This document shows, in pieces, positions 1 to 14,330 of a DNA stretch of 64,000 bases. The notes under the pieces were generated by a model that did no database searches, was not told where the DNA came from, and was given only the letters and a program-made list of their open reading frames with translations. The translations under genes were made by a program, and so were the position numbers. This stretch comes from Athripsodes cinereus. Taxonomy: Eukaryota; Arthropoda; Insecta; Trichoptera; Leptoceridae. Numbering within the stretch: position 1 is the stretch's first letter; every line of letters starts with the position of its first letter. The DNA lies in the NCBI GenBank assembly GCA_947579605.1, contig OX388314.1, positions 23,074,000-23,137,999 on the forward strand, in the 5' to 3' direction.

Positions 1-3000
1 ACGAAGCAGGAAAGGTGTTCCGATACTTACGAATCTGCTTAGTCTGGTTTAATTGCACATTATGGTACGTTCACCAATCCAATCAATTCCTGTTTCAACC
101 CCACCACATGTCCGACATCTGTTGAGCGTTCACCCTACTAAAGGGAGTTTACACAGTCTGTTGGTTGTGCGGAAGAGGTGTATGTTGAGTAATATTCTGA
201 ATACATATTTACTTGGTTGATTTTCTTAACCAGGAAATAAAAGTCGGCATACACCGACATCATAATAAATACGTATCTATACAGCGAACAATAGAAGACT
301 CAAAGACTCGATATGAAAACAATAAGCATTGATTGAAAATAGTTGAAGCCACTGTACTAATAATCTCTCAAGATTCCTAAATAGATACAGATAGTAAATT
401 AATTGTTGGCTAGCATGCGATGCGAAAAGTTTTGATTTATGAAGCGTTTCGTGGGAAATCGGATAAAACAACAACAGTCTTAATTAACAAACGATTGTGA
501 CCCACAAAACGTCTAATAGTAAATAATAACACACATAACTCAATAAAATATTCGAATAATCCTCATATAAATAAAACTAAACAAAGCGGATCGGCTGTTG
601 GCTGGGAGTTGTAAGATTTGTGTATAATAGAGCAAAGATGCAATGACAATGATTACTACTCTGGCGTTTCTAATCGCCTGAAGAGATCACGAAATAAAAG
701 AGGAGATTAATGAAGGAATTTAGGTCAGAACGAAGAAACAAAAAACATTTCAGAAAATATATTACAAACAAAAAAATATAATGAATTATATATAGGTAAT
801 TCTCCACTCTAAGATCAATCATTTCATTTTAACGAGGAGCACAAGGATGGAAGGATTAAAAATAAACACTGCAAATGTTGTAATAAATATCTCCTAATAG
901 AGCGAAATAAGTTAAATTTCACAAATTATAGATGCGAACAAAAGAATTTCAAAATAAACTCAAATAACTAATTTTAATGGAAGAGAGTTAAGGCGGATAT
1001 TTATATAAGCTGTATAATGCAATTTGCCCAAACATCAAGAAGTGACTCAATGAAATTCATTCCGAATAAAATTATTTTTTTCTCCGGTCTGATACTGATG
1101 TCACATATACGAACCATTTATCGCTCACGGTCTTAAAGAGAGAGTCGAGCGACAAGTGAGGAGAAATGCGAGGGTTAGAGAGAAGAGTAACAGCGTGTGG
1201 CGCTATTTCCGGAATGTCATACGTTTGTTTTAATGTTTATTATAAAAATATTTGACAGTTCTTACGACACGACATTGCCTGGATGAAATAAATATACTTC
1301 AACGAAATTTAACGAGTATCAACAGTGAATACGGATGTATTGCATCTGCAGTATCAAGCAGACGATATTATTACGAGTGGAAGAGTGAATTTAAAAGGAA
1401 AGAAAATAAAACAAATATTTAACTGCTAAATAAATATACATTTAAAAGCAAATAACGGAGTATCTAAATGCAATGGAAAATAATCCATAAGGAAATAAGT
1501 AATTGGCAACAAAAATCAGAAGTGAGAGAAATGTATTTCTTGAATACAGAGTAGGTACAGTTTATAGTAAATTATTCATTTCTTTAATTAAAGTACAGAT
1601 AAAATTGTATAATCTGTACAGCAAAACCAATGCATGTTATTTTCAAAACTGAAAACATTTTGGTAACACATAAAGGTAAGAAAACAATTTAATCAATTAT
1701 CTGGTGACAGAACTATTTGTTTATTGGTATAGTTCCCATGAAACACCACAAAGCTACAAAGTCAAAACATTTGAAAAAATTACACGCGAAACTAGCGTAT
1801 TATTATTCAAAAATATATTATGATTCATTATATATTATACAACTTGGGGTGTCTTAATACTTGCTGAAAAATCGCCTGGCACAAATAATATGTTTAACTA
1901 CAAAACAGAGAACAAGAAACATTTACAATGAACGATGAAAAATAGAAATGGACTTGTTGAACATTGTGGTGGAAAATGTCGTTAAGACATAAAATAATAA
2001 TAAAGATTATTATAAGAAATAAACAACACCAAGGACAACAAATCTAACTGGAGTGTAATTAAGCAACAAAGGTAATTACGCACTTGTATAATGGCCCGAT
2101 TGCAACAAACAAAAGAAAGATAATTATAACCAACAAGAAGAAGTGGAAGAATTAACCTAATTTCAAATTACGTACAAATGAACGCATAGAACATAAAGTA
2201 ATATTAGAGAAATATAACATAATGAGAGAAATGTAAATCATCATTTCATGAACAGACGTAACATTGAAATAATTAAAGCAGGTGCGAGTAAATATTATTA
2301 AACAACGATTGAAAAAATTCATGAGTCAGTCAGTGTAGCGAGTATCAATCATCGCCTTATCCAAAAATCTATACACGATGTATCTACGTTTCTATAATGA
2401 TATCCTCCGATGCATTCGCTGCTTGGAGTTGAGAAAAAATAGAAACGTACATAAAATGAATTTATGTATAAGAGTTTGTTTAAGATAGCATTTATTGAAC
2501 GGGGAATACTCTTTAATATAAGAACTTTGGCATAATCTAAATAACTGCACCGAATGGAGTGAACGCCCACTCTGTAATGGTCGACACGTTATGCATACAT
2601 GTGTATATAGAGAGAAAAATGTTACTATTAGTTGAAACGATAATAATATTTAAAATAACATTTTATGATATAGGTGATTTCTTATCTAAACTGTTAATAA
2701 ATTCACCACTAATCTAAATAATGATATAAGCGAAGGTATAAAAACTATCCATCCATGCAGTCTAGGTTATAAAGTACACTAATTATGTAGTGAAGAATCT
2801 TAATATGCATACCATCTCATAAAAATTGGACGAGTAATTGGGACAGAAATTTAATATTAATGATTATGACTACATGAACTAGTTTACAAAAGGATCCATT
2901 AGGGATTGATACAAGACGGAATCTATTTCAAAGAAGAAGTCTTTTTTGACCGTTAAAATTCATTCAAATGTCTACAAAAAGAAAAACATGAGGAAATTGA

Positions 3001-3734
3001 ATTAATATTAATTTTCTGGTGAATTCGAGTCTAATTATAAGATAAACATTGACGCTCTTATTCACTGTCGCGTTTTGACGAAACAAATACGACAACACGC
3101 ATAAAAGACGTCAAATAGGATGAAACAAATTTTAGAAGTGAAACGAACCATACGACCAACAAATACATATTTGGCATATGAAGTACACCTATTTGAAAAG
3201 AACAAATATGGGTCAATAGAGGAAGTCGGGCAGTAGAGATAGTACAACATATAGAATGGCAAGTTGACAGCGGAGATATTAATAAACAAATGAATCAAAC
3301 CGTCAAAATCTCCACCAACGACGTGTCTTCTAGGAAAACAACATCACCGAAATAATATGGAATAATGTATATTAATAATATTATTAAACACCGCCCATAC
3401 ACAACGATGCCCGTTGTATAATAATATAATATTTATTATTAAAATGTTTTCTAACACAATAACAATAATATTAAAATAATTATGTATGTCAATGCTGGAC
3501 AAACAAGACACAAATTATAATGTAACATTTTATTACGATAAAATTAATATGAAGCCAATATTGCGATGACACATGAAGAAGTTCGCAACTAAAAATATAT
3601 TGGTAATGCATAACGAAGTAAGGAACTCTATTTTAGACAAGTGTCATACAATTATTGGTTGAGTAGGTATGTGGTATAGTACCTATACGTGAGAAAATAC
3701 TGAACTAAAAAATCAATTTGTGGGCAAAACAAGC
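1..3734. other. Gene-free A-rich stretch
   Basis: I see no gene or recognisable repeat here. The reading frames present (for example the minus-strand ones near 277-474, 2349-2570 and 3062-3298) show no domain, no compositional shift and no usable context. Base content is A-rich on the + strand, as across the whole left part of the window. Confidence 0.6.
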
Positions 3735-3840
3735 GTGGAGAAACCAAAAAAGATGATGACATTCTCTAAATGATGGAAAAGAATTGGGTTCATGTTATTC
3801 GAGACCGATGAGTTCTGAAAAGACCTACATCCAGCAGTGT
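3735..3840 (+). pseudogene. Short decayed LINE C-terminal fragment
   Basis: One frame reads EKNWVHVIRDR, followed directly by a stop. This matches the motif near the C-terminus of endonuclease/reverse-transcriptase LINEs, where a W-x-x-x-A/I-R-D-R segment follows the basic GRP-type motif. The same nucleotide block recurs at about 23.19-23.23 kb (EKKWVYVARD), so the two are relatives. Frameshifts and stops flank the motif and no catalytic domain is present. It is too short to assign a clade. Confidence 0.42.
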
Positions 3841-6800
3841 AGAAATGAAAGCTAGCAATAAGTTTAGTGTGAATGATATTCACGTGATGAAGATAGTAAC
3901 TCTCATCCTGATAGAGTTTGATGTTAAAAATAATTCATTTACACACTAACGACAATTACGGTAAAAAAAAATATCGAAGTAAATAACACAACCAAAAAAA
4001 TTAACATTTCATGATAAAAAAAATTTAGAGTAAAGAACAAATTAAATAATGTAGACAACACATTTGATTACATAAAAGCTATTCGAAAACAATCAGTAAA
4101 AATGACGCAAGCCAAAAAAAATCTTAACAAGAATAGAAGTTTCACCTACTCCATGGAGATGTTTGCCAAAGTTACGTACATTTCCAAGAATGAGTCGTAA
4201 ACATTGAGTAATGAATATCTAAAATTGTCTCCTGGATTCAAAGTGATGCAACTGTTGTAAGCGCCACAATTTATATAAAGTCTAGTGAGAGAATGAATAA
4301 TAAAACACATACAAATTCTTCCCAACTAATTTCGAGTTAAATTTAACTCCAATAATAATATTATGGAATCGATGGTCGAGGAAAAGCTATAATCAGAAAA
4401 TATAAACACTTTAACCAAAGTACCAGCAATAAATAAAACTATCTATCGTTGACATATCTAAATACTTGAAAAGAATGCGACCATATATATTACTTAAATA
4501 GTAGTATACACCCGCTATCACAACAAAATGCATAGACCTGCTTTAGTAACTATGAATAGTACGAATGAGAATCGACTTATTCCTGATTAAACCAAAACCT
4601 TGCTCACATAGAATAGGAGTTATTCTATCATTGAGAGCACATGTTTAAATGTATTTAATTATTTGAAGACAGTGCCCAATAAATACTTAGTAATTAAAAA
4701 TCTAATTCTAACTACCCAGAAGTTTCGAAAAATACGATTGCACTGATTTATCGTTTAATATCTTCATAGTACAGAGTTAATACACACTAAATTAATATTG
4801 GGAGATAGATCATTAGCGATAGATTGACACGTACGAAACGTTAATAGAGCAAAAACCGGAAACCACACGAGATACAAATTAGCGGATTGAAAGACGTAAT
4901 TATAATCAAATAGAGAATAAGGAAAAACACATAACTAATAAAAATGAAAAGAGAAAGATAAAAAAAAAACAAAATATGATGAATTAATAAATGATAAATG
5001 TAATAAATTTTAGTGATGCGTTTTTTGACTGAAGGTATTATATTTAAGCCTAATGTTAAGCTCAAAACTAAATGTTACTGAAAAACAACACTTGTAGAGC
5101 TACCAATAAGAGCTAGAAAAAATCTCTTTGACCATCTGAAGTAGTCACGTAACGAAACCAGTACAATTTTGGAGAGGTTGTTCGTTGGAGTCCAACCGAG
5201 GAAACTTTGACAAAGGTGATAAAAGTGGATTTCTTCTTTTCTAACATTCAGTAGTAGTCCCATGTGTTCTTTTTCCTACAAAATATCTCAAATTATATAA
5301 AATAAATATCAGACATACTTTGAATAAATAATTGTTTGATTTGCAAAGATTTACCCAATAAAGTCATTAATCCAAAATTTCAAATCTACACGACATACGA
5401 GTACGTAAAATGAAAAGAGATACAATAAAACTGTTTAATCTGTCATTTATAGTTAGAATTATAACAACAATAATACATACTAAGTAAGAGTCATGACATT
5501 AATCACAATGCTAAATTTGTACAAATACAATAATAGAAATACGAAATTGTCAAATTGGCAAGATTCCCTATATCGGAACACAGCACAGTACAATACAATA
5601 AGATATATGTATGTATGATATTAATAATAACACAGTGAGTACAGAGTATAAATATTAATACACAACTGTCCCGCTCTTGGTTCTAATAAATACATAATTC
5701 TAGAGTTTTGTCTAATTCCAATGGAATTCAAATGTGTCGGTGAAGATGGTGTTAAGATAAAACATGATGATTATTAATATTATTACATATTATATTTTAT
5801 TTGGCGCAGTCGCAAGAAATTGGGCGAGAAAGCGAAATTCATTTCGATGCAATAAAATGAATGAATCTCGCAGTTCGTGACGTTGCTGTTGCACTTACAT
5901 GTATCGCAGGTGCAATACATGCACATTCGTATACAACAGTATGCGATCATATTATGTACTACACTGCACATTACTGGCTAAATGAACGTAACTTTATGCA
6001 ATCGTATGCGTGTGTTTGTGCATTTCGGTTATGTGACTAATGCTAACATATGAGAGCGCACAGCAGGTCAACAAAACGTGCGCTTATGACACGACACATC
6101 TCGTTTCTTTGTTATATCATTTTCAATTAACATTTAATATTTATCAAATCATTTTTTTAAACAATCTAAGAACTTATATGCTAGAAATTATACGAGTAAA
6201 AGAAAAAAATGAAACTCATTAAAAAAAATATCTACGCATTGGCCACGATGCATTCAAAATAATAAATGACAACAAGAAAGAACTTATTATACAAAATTAT
6301 ATTTCCAAATAAATATTTTTAATCATTAACAATCAAAGTAATTATAGTAAACATTCAAAAATAAAAAAAATAAGCTGTGTAAAGTCATTGAAAAAAGTCA
6401 ACAGTCAAAAGTCACTCTACTACGAAGCTTTGGAAGCCACAATTCCGCGTGTTAATATTTTGTTTACAATATTCTGATTTCTAGGATAATGTTCTAAAAT
6501 ACCACTACATTTATCAACGGAAGCTTATCAATGTAGGTATTTACTAAATTTCTATGAAAACAAATTAATTTATTATGAAGATAGAAGCGGCATTCTCCAA
6601 TATTGTGCAACAAGTGCTAACTCTGATCTAAATATCTATGATTTTGATAGTAAAAATAATAAAATGTTATGGAATAGAACTGTTCAAAACATGCAGTTCC
6701 TCACGTAGGGCCTGTATTATTTCGTTATAATAAATGCATTAATATAATCCAAAATCCATATAAAATGGTGATAATTTTTCAACACGCAATTATGAATATT

Positions 6801-9800
6801 CTTTTGCCAAGAAACTCGCTGTTCTGTTGATACATTCATTAGCGAATAAAAACACAGGTAGAGTTAGCTAATAAAACATTACCTTGAAGGTCGTGATTTT
6901 AAATTGTCTGAGGACGATAACAAGTGATTAATTTGATTAATAAATTGAAACAAATACAAACAATTAAATAATCTTGATATTGATAAAATATTCAGAACGC
7001 CAAATTCCCAATAAATGAACCACTCACAATTATTTATAATGTCGCCAATACTTTTTCTGTATATACCTGTAAAATTAGCCAGAAGAATATAGGATTAGAA
7101 TTGTATTACATAGATTGTATTGATATCTAAGCGAACAATTATTATTGATGCAAAATAACAATTGCAGAACAATTGAAATTTCGAAACAATCATAACATCA
7201 AAAAACAGCTTTAACTGACGAAAACAAAACTTTTTAATCTAGTTAAATATTTGAGAGAGACGTCTTACAAAAACATCGTTAATCGATTGATGAGCATTTT
7301 CAATATGAATAATTGAAGAGTTTTTATTACCGAGAATTTGCAACAAATCTTGAAAGAAACGAACTAAATTGGAGATAACTTGTGAATCCACAACTACTAT
7401 CAGAAACTAAAGTGTCTGTTTTATTAAACTCAGTAATATGCACACCAATAAAAAGTATTTAAATACAAAAATAATACATTTAATTAGCTGCTACAACAAT
7501 GTACAATGATAATTATAGAAACGAGACAAAACATTAAAGAATAATTTAAGTAAAGGCAGATATAAACCTGAGTGACACTAATAACCTACAAATAAAATAC
7601 GATATACCGACCTGCTAAGTAATAAACACCATCTAAATTTGCCCATTGAATAATATCATGGAAAGAACAAACAATAAAAAGTATTGAGTCTCATTACTCA
7701 CTTGTTTTGTATACACAATGTTTACTCATAATACCTAGACAGATAAAAAGGTACTTAACGTTGCGGTTAGGTGTGTGTAATGATAATATAACTTGTGTAC
7801 TTTATGTTTAGTATAGGTGGTTTAAATTTGAAACAAAGTGCAACAATGTAAAAGGGTGATTAAAATTCCCGGACATGTTGTCGTTACTAATGTGGTCCGT
7901 TGGATGTTCTACCGACTGTTACCAGTGTATACATTAGTTGTAATAGTTCTAATGCTAGTTTAGTGGAATCAATTTGTACACTTTCGCTGTAATAGTCGGA
8001 AGCTCTACTGAAAACTTCAATGTTTATTTGAACAATTTTACATCTACTTTATTGTCTTATAATTTAAGAATATGAACTGCATTTACCAAGGAATCTGGCA
8101 GATACGCATCCAATACTTTGCACTTGTCATTCTTATATACATATGTACGTAATTAAATCACTGCAGTTTTCATAGCCCTTTGATAAGCCCAAAGCTTATT
8201 TTTTTTATTTCTCAAAATCAGACCTAGAATTAATGTATTATGAATAATAAAAGATACAAACACTAGGAATCTATCGTCCACTATGATGTTCCACCAAACA
8301 TTAATATATTTCCATAGTTAATATTATTATTCCACCTTTCACAAACAAATGGTACACAATTCAAACACCTACTTAAAAGACAAAATAAGCGTGAATCATT
8401 ACTACTAGGACATAAAAAAATAATATTCAATGATTCATAATCAATGAATTTTTATATTTTATTTTTCAAAATCACAGTAAACAAACATATAACGTACCTA
8501 GGTGAATTATCCAGAACTAAATTAAATAAAGACAAAATAAATTGAGAAATTATGGCAAATCTAAATCAGCTGCTAACGAGTGGATGGTATCCTAAAATTA
8601 CAATAAAACAATAATATATTATATTTTATATACAACAGTTCCTCTCTATGCCAATGAGGTTTTAGATAGATATATACATCTCATGTATGAATTCGAAGTT
8701 AAAATAAACATCTCAGCCTACTCTAAAAACATTTTTTAATGTCCTGTTAAAGGGTTCTATTATTCAAGTTCACTTAAGAAAAACATCTTGAGTTCAGCGA
8801 TTGTGTTGTCACCTTAATTCAATATTTTTCACAAGAGGAGGACAGCAAATATGTTCATTACACATAGTGAGTCGATTAGTATCAACAATCTCAGGCGGTA
8901 TCAGCAAGGTATGTTATAAACAAATAGTCTAAGTAATAGAATAACATATTTTATAATCCTAGTACCAACTTTTATTACAGACACCAAATAGTTAATCATC
9001 CAGCTACGGGCGGGTTTATGTGACACGATTTTCATAATAGGATTCTGGGAAAATAATACTTCCCCTTCATACGATACGAAATACATGAATAGAATGAGGT
9101 TCACGTCAAATCATATTAAGAATAAAATTTAAAAAATATACTTATTCAATCTAATTTATATTCCTTGATGATTACGTACATATTTTATCGAAAATAATAC
9201 TCGCGGTTAAAGAATTCGATTAAAATCATAGAAATTCTATGTAGGTAGCGGCCTGTACATGGTGTGTTACAAGAAATTTCAGACTTCTGTCAGGATGTCT
9301 GAAGTTTTTTTAAATATTTAGGATAATTTATTCAAAGAGCATTCATTGATCGAATTCTAAATATCAATTTGCTATATTTTTTTTATTAATCTGTATTCTG
9401 AAAACGTAAAATAAAACTGAACTAAAGAGTGAAATGAAAAGAATGTCATAATTTCAGATAAATAAATAAAACATTTATAAAGACACAAATTTCTGGGTGT
9501 TGTGCTGTAAAGGGTGCCCATTCGTTCACAATTATTTATCAGGATATAGCGGATTTTGATAAACACAATGTTCAATTCATGTATAACTGCGCAATTCAAA
9601 ACGAAAATAAAAATGTCCATATTCACATAATTCAATGACTCATCATTACTAAAGCCATATATACGAAGCACCTATTCAACATACACAACAATAATACTAT
9701 CAAAAACACGATGACAAGCTTCCGTGCACGAATATTAACAATCCGTAAACAAAACTTTTTTCTCGTTTTCAACAACAATTTTACGGATAATCACTGTTAT

Positions 9801-11460
9801 TGGTCATGAAAATTTAACGATTATTCTTGGAAGATTGTACCTACTGCTTTTGCAGAAAGGACAACAAGCGCCGCGCCGCCTATTCAGCGGACAAACATCT
9901 GGAAAAGCATCGGTATTTCCTGGAACCAACAAACGTGTTTTTTATAAAACTTTTATTATTGATACGAGAATTAAATAACAGTGTATGTATTCTTTCAACT
10001 CATAAAATAATAAAATTAACGACTGAATTAGCAGACAACGTATACTTATATAATCTAGCGTTAGTTGGAGTGTATCACAACTCAACGATAAATTCACCCT
10101 TTGTGCGTTAAATTCTGTTACATTCAAACAATAAAATGTGAAGTGGTTTAGACAAAAAATGTGCACAATATAATTATATTATTTTTACGAACCAACAAAA
10201 AATATTTTAAAAATAACTTTTCGATTTACGAAGAGGAAACACTATGAAAGTTCGTTTTAGATAAAATTATAAGTTAAAAGTAATTATTACTGAAGATATG
10301 TATGTCCGGAAAGCTTAATTTTTTAATAAATCAATCAAGTAAAAGTAAGCAGTACTTTTTTATTTATATTATTATTAATAAATTATTTAAATATGTTCTT
10401 ACTTATTTTGTAACGCGTAATGTTGTATTTTTAGTAAACAAAAGCTGAAAAAGTAAACTACCACCCACAAACATTTATCAAAATAAACTGAACTGTTTTA
10501 AATACAAAATTATTTTAATTAACAGGTGACGTAGAAATGTTAAGTTTTACAATATTAGTGGTGTCTATATGCTGACGTCATATATTTTAATTCACAAATC
10601 GCCTGAATGTTTGAAAAATTTAAGAGTTCACATACTGTTTATAAATAACCATACTTTTTTTTCAAGATTAATCCGTAAGACAAACAAACAAGTGATATAA
10701 GAAGTGTTATCCAATGTTATTATAACCAAAGACACAGACTGTCATATGAAATACATTTCGCGACTCATTACACATTTGTTGCCAAAACGAAAAAACAAAC
10801 GCGGTAAAGGAAAAAATATGCAATGTCTTGTTAGTGGAAGGATGTACTGCAGTACAAACGAATGTTTTCCGAACACAATATACAATTTGTATGTATTAAC
10901 TGCTTAGGCACTAAATAACGGAAGCTTCATACTTACTCAGGGGATAAGTTTATTTTTCTGAAATAAAACGAATTCATAATATTACGTGTCATAATAATAT
11001 GAACGGTCGAGTTGGTTCCGAATGATCGTGAGGCGACAGAGCGAAACACCGCGTGAGTTATAATACCATGTATTGCAGTAGAATTAGCATTAGCGGCAAG
11101 AACGGAGATAAATTATTAATTTGAAGATCGCAAGACTTGTAATGAAATTATTAGTAGGAATTATTCAATATTGAATGAGAATGCACGAACGAGAGATGAA
11201 CGTGAGAAACCTACAACTTTCCGAGACACATGCACGGATGATATAATAAGAATGACACAGAAACTAGACAAAACGTTTCTTTATTATTTTCACGGAAAAT
11301 GAAATGACTGTGAGGGTCTTTCAGGCAGTAAATGAGAAAGATTCGACTTAAAAAATATATCGTAGATGGTTCCGTGCTCTGTAAAACGAGCATACATTCC
11401 TTAGCACCTGGAATCCAGCATTATATAAAAAAAGAGAGAAAAAAAGATATACTATATTAA
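3841..11460. other. Gene-free A-rich stretch
   Basis: No gene or clear mobile element was recognised in these 7.6 kb. Reading frames of 60-99 codons exist on both strands but carry no recognisable domain. One minus-strand frame (5783-5971) is cysteine-rich but looks like chance. Small AAT/ATT runs are the only obvious simple repeats. Confidence 0.55.
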
Positions 11461-11585
11461 ACTATACTATACCCTCACGCCGTGTCCCAAGTGGGGTAGG
11501 CAGAGAGAACGGAAAGCCAAACAGATCTATCTTTACACACTTCCTTCGCTTCCTCCACATTCATACAGTTTCTTATACACCAATA
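11450..11585 (-). pseudogene. LINE family A, 3' tail (truncated)
   Basis: On the minus strand about 35 codons are readable up to a stop, including NCMNVEEAKEVCKDRSVW and a final PTWDTA. This is the extreme C-terminus of a non-LTR retrotransposon polyprotein. It is nearly identical to the copy at 14.07-14.33 kb and to the frameshifted one at 60.82-60.92 kb. Just past the stop the sequence becomes a TATAG-type simple repeat, and all three copies share this end. Everything upstream of the last few dozen codons is missing (5' truncation), so the copy cannot encode an enzyme. Confidence 0.7.
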
Positions 11586-13104
11586 AAAGCGTTTAATCAC
11601 TTGCCTAACTAAATAAAACCATAAAACCAGATTCATTTTGAAGTGTGAGATTAGATCGATCCGTGTGAATTATCCATATAAATGTTATGTTATATAACGC
11701 CCAGCAAAAACAATTAAACGTATTTCGACTTCTTCGTTGAGTTAGGCGATGCACAATCAATAATACTAATCCATTAATACAAATTTTGTCGCACAGCTAA
11801 GATAGAAAGAAACGTATAAAAACTTCTTTTTGAAAGAACAAATAACATAATATGCGTTACATAACAGTGGTCGGGAAATGAATGATATCCACGTGTCAAT
11901 TACCACGAATAAACAATAGCTACATAACTTGACAGCTTTTGTAAGAATCATACTAATTGATTAATAGCATCGCATCGACTGAAACAAAACACAAAACAAA
12001 ACAACATTGATAATAGTAATAATATGTTACGTTATTATGAAACGAGAAAACAAGAAATGATGCATTTCTCTTGTCAGCTGTCTAAGGAATGATTTGTTTG
12101 TATTTTGTATAGCACGGTCAATAACGCTACAAGAAGAATATGGTGCGTAGGGGAATTAATCATCTTTGCAACACTCCATGAATGAAAACGACAAGTAACA
12201 GTAGGTATATAAAAATAAGTTGCAATGAAACGACGAAATAAAAATAAAATAACAAATAAATAAATAGAAAAGAAAATATGCAATCTCCGATGATAAAAGA
12301 AAACAAAATAATCAAAAGTTGCACAATTTTTATACGCCTAATTAATTTAACCGACTACGGTTTATAAACATACATACCTAGACCGGCCCTTAAGAACAGA
12401 AATAGCTCAAAGCTGTTAAGCAAATACTAACCAGATCCATTGACATACTTTAGGGCTACTTTTCGTAGTGACATTATATAATTTCTTTACTGAATGTTAC
12501 GCATCTTTCCCGACACGTTTCGGGCAATATTCACCTTTTGGTCGTGTAAGTGTAAAATTGATTGGTTTCAGCGAAATGAATTTCATCTCTAAACTGTGTC
12601 ACATGCGAGGTATGAAAAATAAGTCAATTAGAATAAATCATGTGAAATAAAATGTAAAGAAAAAAAACATATTAACCGATTTCTATACATTTGTGTAAAA
12701 TACAAAGTCCGTCATAACAAAACCATCACAGTTTAGACGGCTCGGCAAATTTCGCGTTATTACAATAAAATAAATACAGCTATCTACCTTCATAAAAATC
12801 AATTTTCCGCGACCAAGTTGGTGCAAATGTTTTCATCAAAGACTTTCTCAGCCCCCATCTCACGGATCAGAAAATATCCGGATTCCATTATAACGTATCT
12901 CATCCATGAAAACTGCTAATGTCATAATAATAATAATGAGTGTTTGACATAATTACAGTTTTTTTTATAAATTTGATACGCACATTGTTTTCTTGTAACA
13001 TTGCGAATTTATTTAAAAAGTTTAGTTGACTTGACACCAAAAAACAATAGACACATTAAAAACCTAAAAACATTATGTGTCAAACATACGTATACTTTCA
13101 TTTT
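11586..13104. other. No gene seen
   Basis: A-rich sequence with no recognisable coding, RNA or repeat feature. The frames at 11766-11951 and 12074-12283 (minus) and 12468-12650 (plus) look like chance. Confidence 0.5.
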
Positions 13105-13200
13105 CAGTAGCTTACTGTGAAAGGTGTATAAGGTTGTATTTGGGTTTATAACAAACAAAACCCAGATATATTTTTTTCAAACAAAAAAAAAACAAAAAAA
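13105..13200 (+). repeat. SINE-1 3' end (5'-truncated)
   Basis: This copy holds only the 3' body of the tRNA-derived SINE seen complete at 57.5-57.9 kb. Shared landmarks in order are agtagcttactgtgaaaggt, gtataaggttgtatttgg, a hairpin with stem TGGGTTT/AAACCCA (13141-13147 with 13158-13164), and the terminal cccagatata followed by a T- then A-rich tail. The tRNA-like head with the pol III boxes is absent, so it was truncated at or after insertion. Confidence 0.8.
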
Positions 13201-13509
13201 ATGTTCTATCCGCTTAAACTCCGGGTAAACAAGGATCCAAGACCTGGGGTTTATGGTGAATCCAAATACATCTTTTACGCTTTCACATTAAGAAAAAGAT
13301 TGAATCGTGAATGCGCGGAAAGTCCAAAAGCGAGATATAAACCACAGACCATTCGGTTAAGAGTTCGATATAGGACGCATTATAAAACAAACAAGCTTAG
13401 ACCATTATAATGTACCTAATAAAATAAAATATGCAATACGTACATATTATACAGGTATTTCATAATCGATTGATTAAATACAAAATTATCTTAAAATGAA
13501 AACTATATC

Positions 13510-13712
13510 ATAATGAAATTTGAATAAATGCTGCGCAGATGCAATCACTGAGAAGAATGGTTGGTGAAACTTTGTGGTTGTGAGGAATGAGGATACCAGA
13601 AAAATTAGTGGATGCAAGAAGTGTAGGTATTGTGGATAAAATGCGTGTAAATAAGTTACGATGGTTTGGGCATGTAGAGAAAATGCACGATGAAAATATG
13701 AGATAGGTAGGA
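13510..13712 (+). pseudogene. LINE family B C-terminal fragment
   Basis: One frame reads INAAQMQSLRRMVGE, hits an in-frame stop, then resumes as MRVNKLRWFGHVEKMHDEN and stops again. The block aligns residue by residue with the better copy at 42.05 kb (MRSLRRICGKS, MNVNKLRWFGHVERMNED). This is the region downstream of the reverse-transcriptase domain in arthropod LINEs. The in-frame stop shows it is dead. It lacks the GRPR and C-terminal NRRACM blocks seen in the 42 kb and 46 kb copies. Confidence 0.75.
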
Positions 13713-14057
13713 TAGAGATAATTATAAGACAATATTTTTGACATTTTAGGTAGATACGTTTCAAATTTATTAAAATGTATTTTCACGTAATTAATGCGAC
13801 ATAAAATAGGATGAAAAAACAATCGATGTCAATTTTTAAAATTGTGCCATAATATGAAACTCAAAATTTCAGTATCAAAAGCTCTCTTCCATTTCCTTGC
13901 ACTGTATCGTGAGTTCAATAGAACGGTGAACTCAAGTAACGAACGCATAGTACCTACATAATTACCTACGTATTAGCGTTATACTACAGTGATGTTATGT
14001 ACGGGCAGCTACACCGAAGTTGGCATATTGTAGCGTACTGATGCAAAACACAGTAAG

Positions 14058-14330
14058 TACATAACAATAATACTATACTATACTATACCCTCACGCCATG
14101 TCCCAGGAGGGGTAGGCAGAGAGAACGGAACGCCATATAGATCTATCCTTACATACTTCTTTCGCTTCCTCTACATTCATCCAGTTTCTCATACATGCAC
14201 GCCGATTTCTCTTACTCAGCACACGTCCGTCCTTAAGAATTTGGTCCACGTGATCAAGCCACGTGGTTCTTGGACGTCCGCGCTTCCTCACACCCCTTCT
14301 TTCAGATAAATACATCCTCTATAATATGAT
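14058..14330 (-). pseudogene. LINE family A, C-terminal tail
   Basis: This is the best family A copy: about 74 codons open to the natural stop. Landmarks in order are a basic RGVRKRGRPRTTWLDHVDQI motif, KRNRRACMRNWMNVEEA, VCKDRSIWRSVLSAYPSW and the stop. In complete elements this region follows the reverse-transcriptase domain and is rich in Arg, Lys and Trp. Past the stop the element ends in a repeat of roughly (TATAG)n at 14060-14090. It is 5'-truncated before the RT domain, so it is non-functional. Confidence 0.82.

Noticed and set aside
5075..5263. 62-codon minus-strand frame with slightly higher GC than its flanks.
   Set aside because: No recognisable domain and no second copy in the window; could be an old retroelement piece but unsupported.
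5783..5971. Cysteine-rich 62-codon minus-strand frame that could suggest a small secreted peptide.
   Set aside because: No signal peptide pattern, no regular cysteine spacing, and the cysteines come from a local gca/aca-rich stretch.
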